The translations under genes were made by a program, and so were the position numbers. Below the pieces are notes generated by a model. It was not told the origin of the DNA. It searched no databases and saw only the letters and a program-made list of their open reading frames with translations. From Cyathus striatus (lineage: Eukaryota; Basidiomycota; Agaricomycetes; Agaricales; Nidulariaceae), in NCBI GenBank assembly GCA_025738555.1, contig JAOVFP010000009.1:4650001-4714000 (forward strand): a DNA stretch of 64,000 nt, read 5' to 3'. Positions 33,600 to 46,700 of the stretch are shown here, piece by piece; position 1 is the stretch's first letter, and each line of letters starts with the position of its first letter.

Positions 33600-36500
33600 A
33601 TAACACACTTTTGGGGATTAAAGCATTATACCACACATTCAAACAATGGTTACTCAACTTGTGTATTCACATGCAGACCCAGCAATTAGGGGGGAATGAA
33701 CATGAACAGGAGAGACTGCTACTCCTTCTAGACTACCTTGAAAGTAAAGCAGTTAAGTGGTATAGGCATCATGTAATCAGCCCTACTAGTACTAAAACTG
33801 TATGGACCTTCAAGGAAGTAATCATAGGGCTTTATGATTGATTTGTAGAAGAGACCATGAACCAACATGGGGAGATGCTTTCTACAGTATCAGATACCAT
33901 TCAGTGGCAGAATTACAGGGTCTACACAACACCATGACTGACTACACTCAGAGCATGTCTACCCTGCTGGATGACTACTCATTCACACAAGTATTTATCA
34001 ATGCCATGCCTGAAGACATGAGAAGAAAACTTATCAAAGACATGCTCCTCATCCAAGAAGTAAACACAGCAGACAACTTCCTAGTGGTGGGATGAACTGT
34101 GGAAAGAGGGAAGCACAACTATGTCAACACAGAGTGCTACCTCAACAACCACATCTGCCCACTGGTTACTCAACCAGCAATGGAACAGTCATTATGCCCT
34201 AGGGGACCCCCACCAAATGCACCAAACCAAAGTGGAGGGCTGAAACCAGCCCCCAAAAAAGCTCAAGCCAATCAAGCCACATGGAGATGTCCAGGGCTGC
34301 CCCAGCACAGCCAAAGCTGAACAGAGAGGACCACCATGCCTGGTTCAACCACACATAGTGGAAACATGCTTCAACTGTGTCATATCCATGACAATCCCTG
34401 AACCATTGGAGTCAACTCCAGGTTTACTCCACTTTTTGTATGTTTCGTCTGAACTATGTATACTTATTATATATCAAACTCTTCCTTACTAATGTTTACT
34501 TGTAACTGTTTACTTGTTCCTTCCATTTAATATTTCTACCTTGTTCTCCAGCCACAGCCATTTTATCTATGACTATAATCTAGAGGCTTACTACTAGTTT
34601 ACCATGGCCTACATTTCATGGAGTTTACTTACCCCTAGGATGCCACATACCCATGGGCATTACTCCATACACATTCAGACAAAGTAGTTTACTATATAAA
34701 CTACTCCTGTAATGTAGATAGACTTCAGTTTCAAATTGACTATGTTTACACCCTTCTCCCACTTGGGTCTTGAGCCAACTCCGCTATTTTGCCACCTACT
34801 CTGTTTTGTTCTAAATACAGAACTGGAAGTCCAAGGGGTGCAACACACAAGTTGAAGTCAGTGTTCCACTACTCCCATACCTGTCCACTATCTCCACACA
34901 CCCTACTAATGTGTACCAGTTACTTTGCCACTTAGACTATCTCCTCTGAGGTTCTTGTCCCTAGTGGAATAGAACAGGACATGACAAACTGCAGGAAGAC
35001 AGGGCACTTGAAGAAGGATTGCCCTAGGGCACCACATGACCAAATATGTGCAGCACACTCTGTCATTGAAGGGGAACAGGGGAAGGATAATAATGGGCTC
35101 CCTGCCGAGGCACAGGAGCAGCAAAATACCCTCCAAGAAGACTAACAGGAGGATGATAATGTCTCTATGGTCAAATTCAATGTAGAAGAAAATTCCTACA
35201 GTGAGTATAACACAGGCTCAGACTATGAAAGGGATTACCCTGACTCAATTAGAGCTGCGACAGTTGTTGCCAAACAACACAGGAAGAAAGAACCCACAGA
35301 AGTAATCATCATCTGTAGGGCAGTAGTCAAGTCCACCAAGGACAAAGAATGCTTAGCATCCTATGTCACCATGAGGAAGGTCAAAGCCTGGAACTGTGGG
35401 AATCTGGAAGAATAACAACAGAGATTACTCTGTCATATGCAGGAATAGCCAAGATCCATGTGAGCCAGTTATTGAAGAAGTACATCCTTCAACTAGGAAC
35501 AGTGAGAAGCCAATCCACAGTCAAGATTGGCACATACTTAACACCACAACTCCCAGGGCTGAACCAGCTCATCTATACTGATGTAGCTAACTTTGACCAC
35601 TATGACATGATCATTGGCATGCCAACCATGCATGCTAATGATGTCATACTTGACTTCAAGCACAACAATATTATTGTTAATAGGGAACAAATTCCAGGCA
35701 TGCAGGTCCAGCTTAAGGATACCAACAGACACTTCTGCCAATATCATACAGTAGACAAAAAGGAGATGTGACTCCAAAGGGGAAGGCCAGCTCCCTCCAT
35801 AGAAGATGTGCCTGATAACGAGAGGATCAGAACACTATGACCACTACCCAAAGACAACTCCTCCCTTCTCATGACCAACCAAGAGCTTCAAGAATACACA
35901 AAACTCAATTATAAATCACCACCAGTGGTGGCACCCAAAATGCTGCTACCAGCAACCAAAACAAGCTCCATGTACATAGAACTCAATGTACAATATTGCC
36001 AACCCATATTATTACAGGTCCTAGTGGAGGACCTAGTGACCTCTGAAGAAGAAGACATCCCTCATCCAAAGATGCTAGTGAACAATCCTACTCCTAAACC
36101 TTCTTGGGGATGGATGACTGATCTATGCATGCCCCTAGAATGGAACATGATGGTAGCTGACATGTACCCAATGAATTGGGCCATACAACTCCCAAAGAGT
36201 GAATTCTTCAGGAAGGCCCAACTTGACAACATATTGGAACACATGAAGTTTCATGCACCCTTATGATCCAAAGAGAGAGCCTGCTCCACTAGTATTGCTT
36301 TGACATGATTAAACAAACTTACTGCAAGACACCCATACTTCAGCCTATCAACCAATACACAAATGAGTCAATATGGCTTATATGTAACACATCTAAGACT
36401 GGTGTAGAGGCCATGTACAGATGAGACAAAGTCGCCCAGCAGGTTTCATGTCCAAAAAGTTCACCAACACACAGAAAAACTCTGCTGTGCATGAACTTGA

Positions 36501-38180
36501 GACTCTTGCCATATTGGAGCCTTACTCAAGTGGGAGGATAAACTTATGGGGTATGACCTACATATCATCACCAACCATAAGGCCCTGGAATTCTTCAAAA
36601 CCCAAGGCAACTTATCCAACCACCAATGACAATGGATGGACTATATGTCCTACTTTGACTTAAACATCACATATGTCAAAGGCAAATACAAAAAAGTGGC
36701 AGACTGCCTGTCCTGCTACTATGAGAGCAATACTAGAGACAATATCCATGGATTGGAAGAATATATACATGTAGATGCACATATTGACTCAACAGAAGAC
36801 CTCCCATCCACAAAGTATTAAGAACTTTATAACTATGTAGTTACACTGCATGCTCTACAAGCCATGGAAACCAAGTGCAGTAAATGCCTGAAGGAATGCC
36901 AGGAGGCACATGATCTCAAAGCCCAGGAGATGAAAAACACTGACAGCCAAGCTATAAAGAATACTGGTACCTAGAGGATAACAGAATCCTCATCCCCATA
37001 GCATCATCACCTCTGGTCCCAGGGAACCTGTCACTCTGGCAGACATCCTATTCAACAAGGCCACCTCTGAGGTGCCCCCACTTATAAAAAATGATATATT
37101 CCTTCAATTCATAAAGGAGGGATATCAGGATGATAAGCTCTTCATCATTATCCTGGATGCACCAGAGACATACTCCCATTTCCCAGTACATGATGGTACC
37201 ATCTATGTACAAAACCTTTCCAAGGAAGAGGTTGTGTGCATACTCTGCAATCACAAGCTCATCACAACAATCCTATACCAAGCATACCACATTCTAGGCC
37301 ACTTTGGTGACCAATGCACAGCTGAATATATCAGCTGATGGATTGGTGGTGCCAGATCATGAAAGATGTTCATAAATTCTGTAGGACATGTGATGCATGC
37401 CAATGAGCCAAGACATCCAATCAAAAACCACCAGATAAACTCCACCTGCTGCAAGTACCAATGAAACCATGGGACTCCATAGACATAAACTTTTTCAGAC
37501 CATTTCCACAAGCCAAAGGTAGCAATTACCTCTGGGTCATCATCTGCCATATGATTAGTATGGTCTACCTAATCCCAGTCCATACCACCATGACAGCAGC
37601 TGATCCATCATAGGTATATCATTGGGAAATTGTACAATTGCATGGCCTCTCTAGCACAATCATCAGCAAATATGACCCAAAGTTCACATCTTGCTGGTGA
37701 AGGGAACACATGAACCATAGTGCAGGACAAATATTCTGCACCATGGTTCATTCAGATCAGAAGGACTAGATCAATAAGGTTGACTTCATGGAATTCACCA
37801 TCAATGCTAGCATATCCAGCATGACAGGATATGCCCCCTTCAATCTCAATGGGGGATACCTCCCATCAATGCTCAAAGAAATCAGGAGTGATGGCATCAC
37901 TCATCATGGGGTACAATGGGATGCCCCAACACTCTTCCCCTTACTCAACAACCTGGCCACACCAAACCAACCACCACCAACATATGCAATCCCACTGACA
38001 ACTTATGGCAGTGAATACCCAAGACCATACCATGGCACATACACCATATGGAATGTGAGGTCCAACTTGGACCCCCACCCAACTTTCAACAGTGTCAACA
38101 TGAAATCCCAATACCACAAGAAGGGATGGAGGTCAATAAATCAACACCTAACCCTGAGATGTTCAACTCCACAGCTATGA
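33600..38180 (+). pseudogene. Ty3/gypsy retrotransposon relic B (gag-pol)
   Basis: Gag is at 33611-34370: ESKAVKWYRHHV, VWTFKEVIIGLYD, INAMPEDMRRKLIKD. The nucleocapsid zinc knuckle C-x2-C-x4-H-x4-C is split by a solo LTR (CFNC before 34378, RKTGHLKKDC after 34986). A protease-like region at 35349-35771 shows LQLGTVRSQSTVKIG and DHYDMIIGMPTMHANDVILD. Most of the RT is lost. RNase H (about 36350-36760) reads PAGFMSKKFTNTQKN, AVHELETLAILE, FDLNITYVKGKYKKVADCLS; the usual I-C-D is I-C-N. Integrase (37072-37930) reads YHILGHFGDQCTAEYIS, VHTTMTAAD and MEFTINASISSMTGYAPF. Many stops. Confidence 0.85.
34378..34986 (+). mobile_element. Solo LTR, 609 bp, 5-bp TSD AACTG
   Basis: Begins TGTCAT and ends ATGACA, perfectly inverted. 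The host duplication AACTG lies at 34373-34377 and 34987-34991. Removing it restores the gag zinc knuckle of relic B in frame. Internal words (GGAAGTCCAAGGGGTGCA, CACAAGTTGAAG) resemble the LTR at 38842, so both belong to one gypsy family. Formed by LTR-LTR recombination of a full element. Confidence 0.95.
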
Positions 38181-40184
38181 GCTCATGGCAACAAGAGAAA
38201 AAGAAGGACAAGGGTAAGAAATGAGTCACCTTGCAAGAAATGTGAGAACAAACTGACAAGGATAGATGAGAAATGAGGCAAGAATTAAATCACCTCCTCA
38301 GAGAACTAGATAGAGAAGGTGCTACACTGGAGGACAGTGATAATATGATGGATAAGGTAAGATATACTATTATGACACTACTTCATTGTATTGATGAATT
38401 GAATGAAGATGTGGCCCAACCCCATGACAGAAATCACAACTGAGAAGACTGGAACACCAAGCTGGATGAACAAAACAAGGACCTGAATGCTAAAGCATAA
38501 TGCCTCCAACCAAAGTGTCCAGCCAGCAGGGACAGAGACTGGGGATGAGAAACTTGCCCACCACCCTGATGATATGAGCCATATGATAGGCTTGACTATT
38601 TTGAAGGAAGGAACATGGGGTACAGGGAGGAATCCTTCCCACCATCACTGCTACCAAAGATGATGAAGAGGCTGCCCAAGAACAATACCCTGTGCAGCAA
38701 CCAGCTAATGAGGAGCAAACCATCAATATTAACAGCAGGCCCATCATCCACTAGACAAGACAGTAGGGCTCTAATGGAGCCTCAACAAGGCACCAATAGG
38801 CCACAGGAGTTGCAGCTTACCATATCAGTACCAATTAGGCCTGTCATATCCCATATCGCCTACCTCCAGACCCCTATGCTCTTACTCCGCCTTTCCCTTT
38901 GTTACTCCGGACTTTGATTACATTCTTAATATTACTTATTGATTACTGTACATAGATTACTCTTGTTTCCTTTCTTCCATTCTACTGAGCTATCCCCTCA
39001 GTATTGTAGTATACATCTCATAGTGAGTCACTTATCATTCTTAAGTGCGCCACTATCAGTTTTACTTTACACCGCCATATGCGCTCACTTCTCCGACATG
39101 TTTTATTATGTTTAATTAGTTATAGTCTTCATTCTACGTATGCCTACCCCAACCGTACTTCTCCACTGGCCTTTACTTACTCTGAGTCTCTAGTATTTAA
39201 GTAGCACTCGATTTGTACTTAGTCTTTAGTTTCGTATTGAACTACATCCTCACTCTTCAGTCTGACTTGAGTTACACCTCTCGTCTTCTCATCTCTAGTC
39301 TTCTCCGAAGGGCTTGCCCTTACTTCGAAATCCAGGACCAGGAATCCCAGGGGCACAGCACATAAGCTGAAGCCAAAGTCCTACCCCCTGAGTTCTCGTT
39401 CTCCACTTTCGTCTATTACTCACCCCTCGCTTCTCCGCAGTCACCCCCTCGTACTCCACTGCCAAGTCAGGCTAGGGGCATGGTCGTGACAAGGCCCTCC
39501 AAACTGAAGAGGAAGGACCCCTCCCTCATTACATACCACAAGCTCAACCTGAACAATGATGACAATGATGACAACTCAGATAGCATACCATTATCACCAG
39601 ACTTGGATAAACTATCCAAATGGCAGCAAAAATGTGTGTGCAAAGAGTATGCTGCTGCCAAATGGGAACACAAGAGCAGGAAAATGAAGCAGGAGCTTAA
39701 GAATAAAAGAACTCTGGGGTGAATACCTGACACTCTGGGAGTCATAAAAATCACATCTGGTCACATCAAGCATGAGAACTGGTTCACAAGAATGTTCAGA
39801 CCAATGATCTACATATTGTGAAGGTCAAATTGAGCATTCACTGAACACTCATTGGAGGAAGCATTATACTCTGAGCTGAGAAATAGATTCACATACCAGC
39901 CCTGATCAATTTTGTACAGGATAGCACCAAGAGGGTTCCCCATGAACCCCCTCCAGGTTGACACTTTGGCAGACCTCATTAATGATGAACAATATATACT
40001 GGATGTGAGGTTCGAGGCCTGGCAACTACTGGACATATTTCACACTATGGCCAGATGGGTGTTCCCTGAACACCAAGACACTCGCATTGCTATGGAAGTG
40101 GACAATGGAGCATTGCTGTTCTGCTCATTGACTCCTCAACCTCCCACTCACCACTTGCTCCCACCTGGTCCTCCATCTGCATAA
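38181..40184 (+). pseudogene. Gag-like or unknown coding relic split by a solo LTR
   Basis: Frames before the LTR give a charged, coiled-coil-like region (QELNHLLRELDREGATLED, MDKVRYTIMTLLHCIDELN) and GPSSTRQDSRALMEPQQ; after the LTR come KLKRKDPSLITYHKLNLN and RIAPRGFPMNPLQVDTLADL, FEAWQLLDIFHTMARWVF. Removing the LTR joins PIR to PSKLKRK in frame. The position downstream of gypsy pol and the coiled-coil character suggest a retroelement structural protein, but no domain was recognised. Several stops. Confidence 0.55.
38842..39491 (+). mobile_element. Solo LTR, 650 bp, 5-bp TSD AGGCC, young copy
   Basis: Begins TGTCATATCCC and ends GTGACA. The host duplication AGGCC lies at 38837-38841 and 39492-39496. 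It keeps many CG dinucleotides, unlike the DNA around it and unlike its old relative at 27050-27397. A TATA-like TATTTAAG near 39194 could be the LTR promoter. Confidence 0.95.
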
Positions 40185-40189
40185 CTACC

Positions 40190-41440
40190 ACTCACACATT
40201 CCCCTCTCCCTCTGTGCATTAGACCAAGTATACTCAGTCTCAAGGGGAAGTGTGTAAGGTGGACACTTACATATTCATGTTTGCTTATGTACTATCACTT
40301 ATGTATTGTTTGGCAATGCCATTAGGTGTTACCCATATAAATACTTACTGTATGCTACTATTTGGGACAACTTTTAATTATACACTACTAGACACCAATA
40401 CATTTGGTCTGGTTTACATGGTGCATGAGTAAGTATAAGTTACCATAGAGGACCATGACCTCTACAGTGAGTGTGAATATTATATCTCATTCAAGCTCAT
40501 CCTCATTAAATTACAACTACTTAATTCACACCTACATTGAAGTAATACATGGTCCACATGTATGTGTCTATTGTACTACTTATTAGTCCTCCTACATGCC
40601 ATATGTGAAGTCACAATATAAGGACTGCATTTAATCATATGAAATAAATATTCATACCATGAGTGTGAATTTAGATACCTTGTACATGAATTAACAGACC
40701 TTGAACATGAAAACTCAGACCTTGTGCATGAATGTATGGACCCTGTGCATGAGATGTCGACCCTGAGCATGAATTCTCAACCCTGTGCATGAAATAATAT
40801 CTTGAGCATGATATGAGCATGCATGCTCAATGTGCACTCACACCTTGAGCATGAAATATAAATATTATTCTTCAATATTTGACTTCATATCTCAATTAAA
40901 AACCTCACTCACAGTTACAATAAGACACAGTCATACAAAACTAGTATGTACATTTGATTTATACTCTGTTTGACTTACAAATGGGCCATTTAGAACTAAT
41001 ATAAATACCTTTAGTGTGACACACTCACTTATTGAGCTTGAAAATTTGGCTTTGAGTGTGGCATGTTCAATCATGCTTACTTTGTGCATGCACAGAATTT
41101 TCTATGTGCCCAGTCCTATTGGGTTTTCCTTTGGGTATTTTGGATAGCTAATTTATCCTATGACCATCTTATATTGTCATCATATCATTACTCCTTTCTT
41201 CCATTCTTACTTATCTGTTTCACCATGGTCAATGTAGTTTAGCCTATGCCACCATCTTTTCTCTGCATTCTCAACTTGTCATTTGTGCCCCTACTCCACT
41301 CTGCCCAGCTCTATCCATTTACCTATCCCTTTGACTTGTACTTAGCTTTCTGCTTCTGCATTCATACTTACAGGCTTCTAGTTAGTATATATAGTCTACT
41401 ACATATAGTAGTAATCTTTAGTATTCATATCAAATCTGTC
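40190..41440. other. Non-coding stretch with degenerate TTGTGCATGAA repeats
   Basis: No gene recognised. About 40670-40850 holds six or so degenerate copies of a unit of about 25-30 bp around ACCTTGTGCATGAAT. Confidence 0.5.
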
Positions 41441-41446
41441 CCATTA

Positions 41447-41852
41447 CTGGATGACTTCCCACAAGGATCTGGCAGTCTGATGTTGCCAGACATGGGTGCA
41501 CCAAGTTGCTGAGATGAATTTCAAATTCTTGAGCATAATCAGACTGCACCAGACATGAACATCTGGCAAGCCCCCCCCCTCTGCCGGACTTGCAAAACCA
41601 CTTCAGATCTCTTTAAAAGGTAGTTACTCATAATATAACATCTTCAAAAGAAAGTTTTGTCTGGTTTCCACATGATTCCCTTTGACTTATCTCTATTTTA
41701 TCCATCTATTGTTTACTTGAAGCTGTCTGACAACAATCTGGAGTTGGTGGATGATCATGTTATGCTCTGGCACCAGGGAGGCATAAACTAGAGTTTGAAA
41801 ATCTGGCATTGTTAGACTGTGCCAGACAGATCCTTATGGGAAGTCATCCACT
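41447..41852. mobile_element. MITE-like element with terminal inverted repeats of about 40 bp
   Basis: The left end TGGATGACTTCCCACAAGG, ATCTGGCAGTCTG pairs with the right end, whose reverse complement begins TGGATGACTTCCCATAAGG, ATCTGTCTGGCA. Length about 405 bp. Target duplication not determined. Confidence 0.7.
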
Positions 41853-42069
41853 TCCTAACCTTAAGTCCAAAACCCACTCCAGGTTTTCTTTGGGTTTCTC
41901 TCAGGCTTACTGGTGTAGTGGCGAAGCCTCTTCCTTGTGCTCTTGAATGTTCCCTATCTACTGAGAAACACTTCATTGTGAAATACAAACCATCCTGAAA
42001 GCACTCAGGTGGTGCAGCATATACACTGAAGCCACAGTTCATTCCCACACTTGAGTTGTGGCTTTGATT

Positions 42070-43180
42070 CTGATAGATCACTGTTGGTAAGCAGCAGGGC
42101 TGTGAACTGTTTCGTCACCAAGAGGGTGATTGATTTCAAATATGGTAGGGCGAAATCAATTACTTACCATTTAATAGTTTGAAATCATTGCTTGTATGTA
42201 GAAGTAAATATAACTGAAATCAATGCTAATTAGTATGAAATCAATGAGAGATCAGTCAATTAATTACATTAAGTAGAAATCAATCCCAGTCCAAAATCAT
42301 TAGAAATCATTAGAGTGAAATCAATAAGAAATCAGTCAAAAATCAATAAATAACTCGAAATTATTAGGTACCCAACTACAGGATATACTAAGTACTAGAG
42401 TGGTTAACTATATACATATACTTACTTTATCTACTAGACTATTAGTCCTTTTCTAACAAGTAAACTTTACTCTATATTACACATACCTGGAGAGTGAAAT
42501 CAATGTTGAAATCAATCATTTGTACTTAGTTTAAATTACATTTCAAAGTGAAATCATTGCTGAAATCAATCCTTTTGGACTTTGTAATATTATTGGTGCA
42601 AGTTTGAAATCATTGGGGAGATCAATGTAAATTCCAAGGGAAATAAATGTTAAAATAAATGTTATATCATAGGGAAATCAATGGTAAATCAATACTAAAA
42701 TCAATATATTATTTCATTCTATTCTATAGCCTTCACAGAGGTGCACTAGTTTCAAAAATGGTAGAACGATGAAATCACGTGACCAAGTTTTCTAAGCTGT
42801 AGGATTATTACTATTATAATACTTTTACATAATATGTACATTTATGTATAATGAAAATAAATAAAAACAAGTATTGAAATAACATTAAATTTAGCATTGA
42901 TTTTAGCAATTATTTCCATATTATATAACATTGATTTTAACATTTATTTCGCATTTATTTCCCTTGGAATTTACATTGATCTCCCCAATGATTCAAACTT
43001 GCACCAATAATATTACAAAGTCCAAAAGGATTGATTTCAGCAATAATTTCACTTTGAAATGTAATTTAAACTAAGTATAAATGATTGATTTCAACATTGA
43101 TTATTTGAAATCAATCACCCTCTTGGTGATGAAACAGTTCGCAGCTCCACTGCTTACCGACAGCGATCTATCAGAAATGA
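42070..43180. mobile_element. 1.1-kb foldback element of GAAATCAATC units
   Basis: The end arms (42070-42140 and 43098-43180) pair through TCTGATAGATC, GAACTGTTTC, TCACCAAGAGGGTGATTGA. Inner arms (about 42490-42670 and 42890-43100) pair through GAAATCAATGTTGAAATC and CCTTTTGGACTTTGTAATAT. Most of the element can form one long stem. Confidence 0.85.
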
Positions 43181-43719
43181 AGCCACTGGTGCATACTCCT
43201 GCTCTATGTTTCCACACCCATACTCACTTCAGATTTTTGTTACAGCTCTCTAGTGCCTTTCAGGCATCTTTGCATTTGTTCTCACAGGAAGTAATTAGTA
43301 TGTAACAAAGCCTCTCTATACAATCTATCTCTTCAGGTGAGCTTGTACCCCAGATCAGCAACTGCCCCATGCAGAGTCTCCACTTTTCAGCAGAAACTGG
43401 GCAGCTCATTCACTTAGAAGGGCATTGAGTACAATATATAATAGTTGTGTGGTAAGTCTGTATCTTCAATGCCCTACTTAACAATACCAATATTACATGT
43501 CTGGTATGTATATTGGCATATCTAATGGATACCATTTACATGACCTATGGACTTTTTCATTTTTACAGAGGGCTACCATCCATACAGGTTAGCTTTCCAG
43601 TACTTTGGTATTCTTGCCTGAGAAAGAGGAGGAAGTCTATTATTTGAAACAATTCACCAGGTGTACCATTGCTACTATTACACTAGCCAATAGTAGTAGT
43701 TGAATATCTACAACAATAA

Positions 43720-46700
43720 CTAAGTAGTACTCTTCAAAGCCTGTACATTGGAAATAAGTGAATCTACTAGTGTCAGCTCTTCAGCAATAGGAATAGCTGA
43801 TTGCACATTGCGGTGTAGCAGGTATACAGATGTACTTAAATCATCCCAAATCAGCTGGTTATTTTCTTTAAAGATTTCAACCTCGTGCAATATTTCTTTG
43901 TAGAGGATTGAATTTATTTTTACTTCCTTTATAGTTGGTAGATTGATTGAGGAAGAGCACAAGCTTTTTCTTGTCATTTGTATCTAAATTATAAATATAA
44001 TTTAGAGAGAGTACTTGCATATATAATAAATTTTTCGTACAATTTGAAGTGCCCTTGCAACACTTTCTGCAGGTAAGCCATACAGAGGCATTTCTTCATC
44101 CATTCTACATCTCTCTGCACCATATACAATACTTCCTGTAACTATTTCAACTACAGACTTTGAATTATTCCAAGATTGAAGTAGCTAAGACAACTGTAGT
44201 ATTAGTAATTATTTTATATATATAAAAACACACAAACATTAGTTACACTCTTTTCTTGTTGATGTAGTTCAATATTATTTGCTGCTACTGCTATTGCAGT
44301 ATTCCAATTTTCAACACTTTCATCAAGTAGAAGGTAATTAGATTGACTAAGAATGAGCTTGCAGTACTCTGGAAGCTTGGTTGAAAATATAATAGAGTGC
44401 CATATTCTACTAGTGGCAAGCAACTCCAAGTATTCAGTTGTAGAAATACTACAACCAGCTGGAAATCCTATAGAATTGGCATGTTCCACCCATGTGGAAC
44501 ATTGTGAAGATGAAAAACAAAAAAGTTCAGGTGCTTTGGCTCTGAAAACAGCTTGGGAAACTTGTCTAATATTTTGGATATTCAGTTGAACATTCATGAA
44601 TTTTAAAGTGTAGTCCTGAAGAATTTTATTTATCAGCTTGGCCTGCCACACTTTATCTGGCTCAGATTTTATGGAGTTATCATCATCAGTTGAGTCACAG
44701 TTGCTAGCAAGGTCAGAGAGGTTCCCATTCTCCATTGCTTCATCAGATAAAATGGGAGTATTGCAGAATAAGTATGATCTGTATGTGAGGTCTTCTTTGG
44801 AATTTGTCAATATTCTCTTTAATACAGGTCGGACAACATATAAATAATATTGAAGTTTCATGGTGAATGACAAGTCACTTGGAAATGTGAGAAAGGTATT
44901 TGCATAATCCAGTTTTCCTCTGGTTCCTCTTTTTGCTTTGGGAAAGGCAACAATTACTGAGCCATCTTTAAGTAGAAAAATATTCCTTACACCAATATTT
45001 GGTATTGTTTCCACCATTATAGTGGAGTACTGCCAAGCACGAAATGAGATCCCGCCAGTCATAACAAGAACTTGAAGGAGAGCTATCAAGGCTTCTTTTT
45101 CTGCAGAAAACCAGTTTTTTACTATTTCAGTTTGCAATTTTGAAACATTATACAGATGCTGATAAAATGCATCTTGAAGAATATTAAGATTGTTTTTGTT
45201 TTTTTCTTGCTCATCAAGAGAGACAGAAGATCCATTGTCTTCAATATTTTTAGTACTAAACTGGCTGATTATGTCTTCTGTAATCATGCTATCAACAGCA
45301 GTACAAAATGTATCCATTGCCTGTTTTGATACTATTGACCATTGTCGGATGTCAACATTTCTCAAAGTGGATTTGGTAGTAGATTTTGACAATATAACTT
45401 GGATTGTATATCCATCATCACAGGTTGCAATAGATGTTGTACCCTCTTTCCCTAGTGAATGTCTACTGAGATTATACTGAATGAAAGAGAGACGGGAAAA
45501 TGGTGTATTAGGAATTTGATAGTCAAGATGTTGACTGTTTTCTTCAAATAATCTACAAATGTATTTCATATATTAGACATTGCAAATATGCAAACTTAAT
45601 AATAATAAGTAATTACTTACGATTTTAAAGTGTATTCTGATTGCTGAGTTACAACCTCCTTCTCTACATCTGATATATGTGATTAGTATATATTTAGCTA
45701 ATAATTTAGAAAATTGAAGGCTCTAACCCATTGCTTGTATTTGTATTTTGATTCTTTCTATTTTTTCCTCAAGTGTCTCTTCAGTATCATCTTCTTCCTC
45801 TGATATTTCCAGGAGTTCATTGTCACCATCCAACTCAGTTTCAGACTCTTCTTCTTGTATTTCCAGAAGTTCATCAACTGTTTCACTTGAGGTACTTTTA
45901 TACCATTTGAAAACCTCTTGTTTTTCATATTTTAATCTTGTATCATGTAAAAGTACTGACTTCATACAGTACTTTAAAGCTGATATTCTATTACTTATTG
46001 CTGTTTCTGGCTTTAGATGCTGTTTCTGTTTTATATGTAGATATTTTAGACATAGTGTCTGCTCCATTGGACAGCTAACATAGGATGTATTCAAAAATCC
46101 TGGTTTCACCAAAGATAAAAAGAATAAATGAAGAATGGGCAAAACAGCCTCCTTGTCAACATCTTCTCCAGGAGTCATTATACACAGAAAAAGTTTGCAT
46201 AATATATTTTTTTGATATTCATTTCCTTTTAAAAGGAAATTGTTTTGGTGTTCCAATGAGCTTTTGTTGAGAAATATATAAATACATCTCATTGAAAATG
46301 TGATGATGTGGAATAGCTCATTAGAGTACTTGTTATAAGTGCTTTCATACAAGCTGTTATAGGTTGGTCTTCTATTTTCTTGAATAGTACTTTACAACAA
46401 CAAGAGAAGTTAGCATCTGTTTTACATATAGCAATTTACAACTTACATGGGAAATAATGAGTCAAGAATCAAATGATGGTGAGTGGAAGCATATTCAGAT
46501 GCATTTTTAATATATGCCTTAGTTAAAGAACGTAGTTGAGCCAGCTTAAAAATAAAAAATCCAAAAAGCTTCCATTCTTTCTTTGGTTTTCTCAGTAAAG
46601 GAAGAGGGGAAGCTAATTTTAAAAGAATTTTCTCTTTTTCATTAAGTTGAATTTGTTGATAATACTGGCTCCAGCCAACCTTCAGCTCCCAATTATAGGT

